From: Chthoniobacterales bacterium
GTDB lineage: Bacteria; Verrucomicrobiota; Verrucomicrobiia; Chthoniobacterales; UBA10450
Assembly (NCBI GenBank): GCA_013815325.1
Contig: JACDGM010000008.1
Span: forward strand, 1-60,684
DNA length: 60,684 bases
Direction of reading: 5' to 3'
Positions 56,627 through 60,684 of the stretch are shown here, in pieces. A model generated the notes under the pieces. It searched no databases. It worked only from the letters and a program-made list of their open reading frames with translations, and had not been told where the DNA came from. Within the stretch, counting starts at the first letter, position 1. Each line of letters starts with the position of its first letter. The position numbers and the translations under genes are program-made.

Positions 56627-58692
56627 TGAAATCCGAAGATCGACATGGAATGCCCGCGCCACGCATCATGCCATGGGATGCGCAGGGCTCGTCCCACGAA
56701 ATTCTCCTCAGCCGCGAGTGGCTCGTGACCAACGGCCTCGGCGGCTACGCTTCCGGCACGGTCTCGGGCGCGATCACGCGGCGCTATCACGGTCTCCTCA
56801 TCGCGGCACTCCCGGCGCCGTTTGGGCGGATGGTGATGTGGAGCCACATCTCAGAGTCTCTCATCTTCAGTGAGGAGGATCGGGTCTCGTTAGGCGCGGA
56901 GGAGCGGGCGGGCGGCCAGCTCGATCTCCAGGGCGCGGATTACCTGAGGGAATTCCGGCTCGAAGCGGGTTTGCCAATCTGGCGTTTCAAAGTGCGAGGC
57001 CTGGTTCTGGAAAAGCGCGTTATTCTTTTGCATCGGCAAAACACCGTCCATATCACCTATCAATTAAGCGGTGAAGGACCGCGCCCCGGACTGGAACTGC
57101 GCCCCGCTTTTAATTTCCGGCATTACGAAGAAGCGGTCGATCAGCTTCCGAAAATTCCCTATGAAATTCGCGCGACCGACGGCCGCTACGAATTCACCAA
57201 TCCGGAGACGACGCTGCCGCCCCTGCGCATGTGTATTCCCGGCTGCTGCTCAGCTTTCACGATCGATCCGCGGAAAATTCACCAGGTCGTTTATCGCACC
57301 GAGCTCGAGCGGGGCTACGACTACGAAGGCGATCTCTGGAGCCCCGGCGCCTTTCGCATCGACCTGCGCGAGCAGGAAGAAGTGACTCTCGTCGGCTCGA
57401 CCGAAAGCTGGGACATCATCGAGGTTCTCAATCGCGCCGAAGCCCGCGCGGCGGAGCGCGCTCGCCGCGAACGGCTGCTCGGCGACGCCGTGCCGCAAGC
57501 ACGCTCTGGGATTGCCGCGGAGCTGGTTTTCGCCGCCGATCAATTCGTCATCTCACCCGCTGGGCGCGCGGAAGAAGAGGCGCGCGCGCATGCTTCCGGC
57601 GACGAGGTGCGCACGATCATCGCGGGCTACCATTGGTTCACCGACTGGGGGCGCGACACCATGATCAGCCTCGAGGGCCTAACGATCACGACTGGGCGCA
57701 CGCTCGAGGCCGGTTATATTTTGCGGACCTTCGCGCATTACGTGCGCGACGGATTGATTCCAAACATGTTTCCCGATGGTGAGAAGGAAGGGCTTTACAA
57801 CACTGCCGATGCGACCCTTTGGTTTTTCCACGCGCTTGGCCGCTACTTCGATGCCAGCGGCGACCGCACCACACTTTCACTGCTCCTGCCGACGCTCACC
57901 GATATTGCCGAGTGCCACCTGCGCGGCACCGATTTCAACATTCACGTCGATCCTGACGACGGGCTGCTTTGCCAGGGAAAAGAAGGCTATCAACTCACCT
58001 GGATGGACGCGAAGATGGGCGATTGGGTGGTGACGCCGCGGCGCGGAAAAGCGGTCGAGATCAATGCGCTCTGGTTCAACGCGCTCCGGCTCCTCGCCGG
58101 CTGGCTGCGCGAGTCGGGCGACGACTCGGCCGCCAATCGTTATGCCGGGCATGCGCAGCGCGCGCAGCGTTCTTTCAATGAACGCTTCTGGCTGGCGGAT
58201 GGCGGTTATCTCTACGACGTGATCGACGGGCCTAACGGTGACGACGATTCGGTCAGGCCGAATCAGATCTTCGCGATCTCGCTTGAGCATCCCGTCCTCG
58301 CGCCGGAGCGCTGGGCGCCGGTGCTCGCGGTCGTCGAAAGGGAATTGCTTACTCCGACCGGCTTGCGCTCGCTCTCGCCTAACAATCCCGATTACAAAAA
58401 GAACTACCATGGCGATCTGCAAACGCGCGACGCGGCTTATCATCAAGGCACCGTCTGGGCGTGGCTGATCGGCCCCTTCCTCGATGCGTGGTTGAAGCTT
58501 CACCCTAACGAGCAAGAGAAAGCGCGCGGTTTTCTCAGCGCTTTTCCCGCGCAGCTCGACGAAGCTGGGATTGGCACGATCAGCGAAGTCTTCGACGCGG
58601 AGGCGCCGCACACCCCGCGCGGCTGCATCGCGCAAGCCTGGAGCATTGCCGAAGTGCTCCGCTGCTGGGTAAAAACAGACGCGTCAAATTAA
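56626..58692 (+). CDS. amylo-alpha-1,6-glucosidase / glycogen debranching enzyme (GH133 type)
   Basis: The protein has 688 residues. The N-terminal domain begins SREWLVTNGLGGYASGTVSG and the catalytic (alpha/alpha)6 part has YHWFTDWGRDTMISLEGL, GLYNTADATLWFFHALGRY, GYQLTWMDAKMGDWVVTPR and YHQGTVWAWLIGPFLDAWL. This is the archaeal/bacterial GDE type, distinct from GlgX at 12.9-15.1 kb, so the organism carries two debranching routes. Its ATG overlaps the treZ stop by one base, so the two are coupled. Confidence 0.9.
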   Translation: MKSEDRHGMPAPRIMPWDAQGSSHEILLSREWLVTNGLGGYASGTVSGAITRRYHGLLIAALPAPFGRMVMWSHISESLIFSEEDRVSLGAEERAGGQLDLQGADYLREFRLEAGLPIWRFKVRGLVLEKRVILLHRQNTVHITYQLSGEGPRPGLELRPAFNFRHYEEAVDQLPKIPYEIRATDGRYEFTNPETTLPPLRMCIPGCCSAFTIDPRKIHQVVYRTELERGYDYEGDLWSPGAFRIDLREQEEVTLVGSTESWDIIEVLNRAEARAAERARRERLLGDAVPQARSGIAAELVFAADQFVISPAGRAEEEARAHASGDEVRTIIAGYHWFTDWGRDTMISLEGLTITTGRTLEAGYILRTFAHYVRDGLIPNMFPDGEKEGLYNTADATLWFFHALGRYFDASGDRTTLSLLLPTLTDIAECHLRGTDFNIHVDPDDGLLCQGKEGYQLTWMDAKMGDWVVTPRRGKAVEINALWFNALRLLAGWLRESGDDSAANRYAGHAQRAQRSFNERFWLADGGYLYDVIDGPNGDDDSVRPNQIFAISLEHPVLAPERWAPVLAVVERELLTPTGLRSLSPNNPDYKKNYHGDLQTRDAAYHQGTVWAWLIGPFLDAWLKLHPNEQEKARGFLSAFPAQLDEAGIGTISEVFDAEAPHTPRGCIAQAWSIAEVLRCWVKTDASN

Positions 58693-58694
58693 CG

Positions 58695-59180
58695 ATGGCC
58701 GAGCCCGCCGAAGAAATTTCCCAACAACCCGACGTTCGCGAGGCGCTTGACCAGACGGCGGGGAAGAAGGTCAAGGCGCAAGGGAAAGACAAGTTCTGGT
58801 TTATCACCCACGCGCTCCTCGTGTTGGCATTCGCCGCCGCCTACTTCGCGCTGGGTCTCAAATGGCTGCCGTTAGGCCCGAACCGGATCGCGCTCGGCCA
58901 GCGCCTCCTGCGCGGCGCGATCTTCATCACGATCCTCTTCGCGATCTCAAAAGCCGTTGGCGTTTATGCGATCGGAAGCGTGAGCGATCCCTCCACCCGT
59001 TACACCCTCAAGCGGATCAAGCGACTCATCGTCGGCATCCTCATCGTGCTGATCGCGGTTTCGGTTCTTTTCGTAAACTGGTACGGCGCGCTTATTTCGG
59101 TTGGCTTCATTTCCGTTATCGTCGGGCTCTCGGTGCAGACACCGATGGCGAGCTTCATCGGCTGGATTTATACTCGTTAG
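58695..59180 (+). CDS. MscS-family mechanosensitive channel, N-terminal part (frameshifted gene)
   Basis: The protein has 161 residues up to a premature TAG inside an octamer. A charged N-terminus precedes membrane segments (HALLVLAFAAAYFALGL, AIFITILFAISKAVGVYAIG, LIVGILIVLIAVSVLFV) and the start of the pore helix (SVGFISVIVGLSVQTPMASF). Removing one base near 59171 restores GWIYLVRRPYRVGDRI and joins the C-terminal part. It starts two bases after the GH133 gene stop, so it is in the treZ transcript. Confidence 0.82.
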   Translation: MAEPAEEISQQPDVREALDQTAGKKVKAQGKDKFWFITHALLVLAFAAAYFALGLKWLPLGPNRIALGQRLLRGAIFITILFAISKAVGVYAIGSVSDPSTRYTLKRIKRLIVGILIVLIAVSVLFVNWYGALISVGFISVIVGLSVQTPMASFIGWIYTR

Positions 59181-59730
59181 GCGGCCCTACCGCGTGGGCG
59201 ACCGGATCAAGATCGGCGACGCCACGGGCGACGTGATCGACGTTAGCTACATCGACACGACGCTCTGGGAATTTGGCGGCCAATACATTTCCGGCGATCA
59301 CCCAAGCGGCCGCATCATCAAATTCCCGAACGCGAAAGTGCTCGACTCGATGGTTTACAATTATTCGTGGCCGCTTTTTCCCTACATCTGGAACGAGATA
59401 AAATTCAACATCGGTTACGAAAGCGATCTCGCCTTCATCTCGGAAACGATGCAGCGGATCACGGAGGAAGAGTTGGGCCAGGAGATGCTCGCGCGGGTGG
59501 AGCAATATCGCGAGTTGCTTGCGCGCACGCCGGTGGATGAGCTGGAGGTGCGTGAACATCCGCGGGTGATTTTTCGGGTGAGCGAGAACACCTGGCTGGA
59601 AGCGATCGTGCGTTATCTCGTGGCCCCGCGGGAAGCCGGCAGCGTGAAGACGCGGCTGATCAAGAAGCTGCTCCCCGCGCTCAACGCCGCGCCCGACAAG
59701 GTGCTCTTCCCCAAAGGGGCGAATCGTTAG
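59101..59730 (+). CDS. MscS-family channel, C-terminal part (frameshifted gene)
   Basis: From about 59173 the frame reads LVRRPYRVGDRIKIGDATGD, the beta domain of MscS, then ISGDHPSGRIIKFPNAKVLD and a cytoplasmic alpha/beta domain (FPYIWNEIKFNIGYESDLAF). The nominal start at 59101 is not real; this is the continuation of the upstream frame. The stop TAG (59728-59730) is part of an octamer. Confidence 0.82.
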   Translation: MASFPLSSGSRCRHRWRASSAGFILVRRPYRVGDRIKIGDATGDVIDVSYIDTTLWEFGGQYISGDHPSGRIIKFPNAKVLDSMVYNYSWPLFPYIWNEIKFNIGYESDLAFISETMQRITEEELGQEMLARVEQYRELLARTPVDELEVREHPRVIFRVSENTWLEAIVRYLVAPREAGSVKTRLIKKLLPALNAAPDKVLFPKGANR

Positions 59731-59735
59731 GCGCT

Positions 59736-60344
59736 TTAAAACGAAAAGGGCACCCTCACCGTGGTAACGGTGTGCGGGACGAAACGCCATTGGCGGAAGG
59801 CTTTCACACAGGATTGGTCGAAGGAAAGTACGCGCGAAGCCGCGAGGACTTTTACCGCGCCAACAGTACCCGTTTCGGGATCGACCGTGAGCTGATAACG
59901 CCCGCCCGAATGCACACCATAGCGCCACATCGCGTAAGGATAGACGGGAGCCGGGGCGTATGTCGTGTGGGCTCGCGCGGCGCGTAATTGGGCCTCGACG
60001 GATCCGCCCATCGAGAAGGTCAGCGGAACATAGAATGTCTCGATCGTATCCGGTTTCGCTTGCCATCGGCGGATGCTAGCAATCGCGGCGGTGTCGAACA
60101 CGCGATAGCCTGTGCTTTGAACGACCAGAACTTTTGTAACGGCTCCGGTCTTCAAATCGATGAAACCTTCAAACCTTCCCGAGCCCTCCAGATGAGTCTC
60201 TCGCGCCAATTCCGGGTATTCTGGTTTCGGTGCGTAGGTGAAGTACCTCGCCACGTCCGGGACCCGGGCGGCATCATCCGCCTGCAGGAAGCAAGAAAGC
60301 GCGATGAACGTTGCGAGTGTTAGATCGAAGACCTTCAGGCGCAT
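59736..60344 (-). CDS. exported protein with two TonB-C-like domains
   Basis: The protein has 202 residues from ATG 60344; an ATG at 60374 is possible. The signal peptide is MRLKVFDLTLATFIALSCFL followed by QADD. Two repeats of the TonB C-terminal pattern are visible: YPELARETHLEGSGRFEGFI with FDTAAIASIRRWQ, and YPYAMWRYGVHSGGRYQLTV with FDQSCVKAFRQWRF. There is no transmembrane Pro-rich TonB N-terminus, so it is a periplasmic TonB-C-like protein rather than an energy transducer. It is divergent from the next gene. Confidence 0.8.
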   Translation of the reverse strand: MRLKVFDLTLATFIALSCFLQADDAARVPDVARYFTYAPKPEYPELARETHLEGSGRFEGFIDLKTGAVTKVLVVQSTGYRVFDTAAIASIRRWQAKPDTIETFYVPLTFSMGGSVEAQLRAARAHTTYAPAPVYPYAMWRYGVHSGGRYQLTVDPETGTVGAVKVLAASRVLSFDQSCVKAFRQWRFVPHTVTTVRVPFSF

Positions 60345-60436
60345 CGCATCGGCTCTAGCAATCGCGAGCCGCATCGTCAAGCCGAAGCATTGCGGCGGTT
60401 GCGTGCGCGGCGCTGTCAGCCGATAACTTTCGCTCC

Positions 60437-60684
60437 ATGAAATCCAGCGCCTTTGCACTGCTCGCGCTTCTCGCCTTCGCTTCGCCCGCGGATGCGCAGG
60501 GCTGGTTTCGCCGCCGCCCACCTACTCCGGTGCCGACGCCGATTCCATTCCTCATCCCGCGCCCCGCTCCGACACCGGTGCCGACGCCCGCGCTGCCGCC
60601 GCGGGAGCTCGTAGCACTCCCGGTTTACGATGAGCAGACAAGTGTGCGGCTACAAATTTTTCTCGATAACAAGCAGTTCGGCCC
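60437..60684 (+). CDS. exported protein, probable L,D-transpeptidase (partial, N-terminus only)
   Basis: ATG 60437 begins a signal peptide (MKSSAFALLALLAFASPADA), then a Pro-rich linker (RRRPPTPVPTPIPF) and VRLQIFLDNKQFG, which resembles the peptidoglycan-binding start of verrucomicrobial YkuD-type L,D-transpeptidases. The catalytic domain is beyond the window, so this is a guess from the first 82 residues. Confidence 0.55.
   Translation, partial: MKSSAFALLALLAFASPADAQGWFRRRPPTPVPTPIPFLIPRPAPTPVPTPALPPRELVALPVYDEQTSVRLQIFLDNKQFG

Overview
This window comes from a high-GC Gram-negative bacterium, most likely a verrucomicrobium close to Chthoniobacter (Spartobacteria/Chthoniobacterales). The main evidence is a complete Verru_Chthon cassette (genes D-B-C-A, 38.6-44.6 kb), supported by an ECF sigma factor paired with a Ser/Thr kinase-TPR protein and by many long palindromic intergenic elements. 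I see no rRNA, tRNA, CRISPR array, transposase or phage gene.

Layout. 0-8 kb: an M20 peptidase, larC, then a glyoxylate-bypass operon aceB-aceA-aceK whose 3' end has collided with a decayed ftsH fragment. 8-12 kb (minus strand): an Rrf2 regulator with a nested-palindrome operator, a small coupled ORF, a sulfonate/nitrate-type ABC importer (binding protein, ATPase, permease) and an HPr protein, several joined by 4-base ATGA overlaps. 12-17 kb: ribosome hibernation factor, Host_attach-like protein, glgX, orphan NtrC-type regulator. 17-20 kb: amidohydrolase, DR2241-like Fe-S protein, GAF protein, CbiX chelatase. 20-30 kb: Uma2 nuclease-like protein, PBP2, uvrC with an in-frame palindromic insertion, FAD oxidoreductase, folD, acyltransferase, ubiX, frameshifted xylB, a VOC protein. 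30-38 kb: S11 carboxypeptidase, bioF-like AOS, lipoprotein, MTA phosphorylase, APC permease-USP fusion, DUF4142 protein, OprB porin, a DUF2283 pair. 38-45 kb: the pseudopilin-like Verru_Chthon cassette, then queE. 45-60.7 kb: trpA, asparaginase-family hydrolase, secreted protein, ECF sigma factor and frameshifted kinase, M3 dipeptidase, an alpha-glucan/trehalose operon (treZ, GH133 debranching enzyme, frameshifted mscS), a double TonB-C protein and the start of a probable L,D-transpeptidase.

The strongest unexplained signal is a non-palindromic octamer, CCTAACGA/TCGTTAGG, counted by eye 55 times (27 in one orientation, 28 in the other), where about two are expected by chance. It lies mostly inside genes, is read in several frames, supplies some stop codons, and is absent from about 37.0 to 45.3 kb, which includes the Verru_Chthon cassette. 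Density and orientation balance resemble DNA-uptake sequences of naturally competent bacteria.

Three conserved genes (xylB, the kinase, mscS) each carry a single-base frameshift. These may be sequence errors or real decay.
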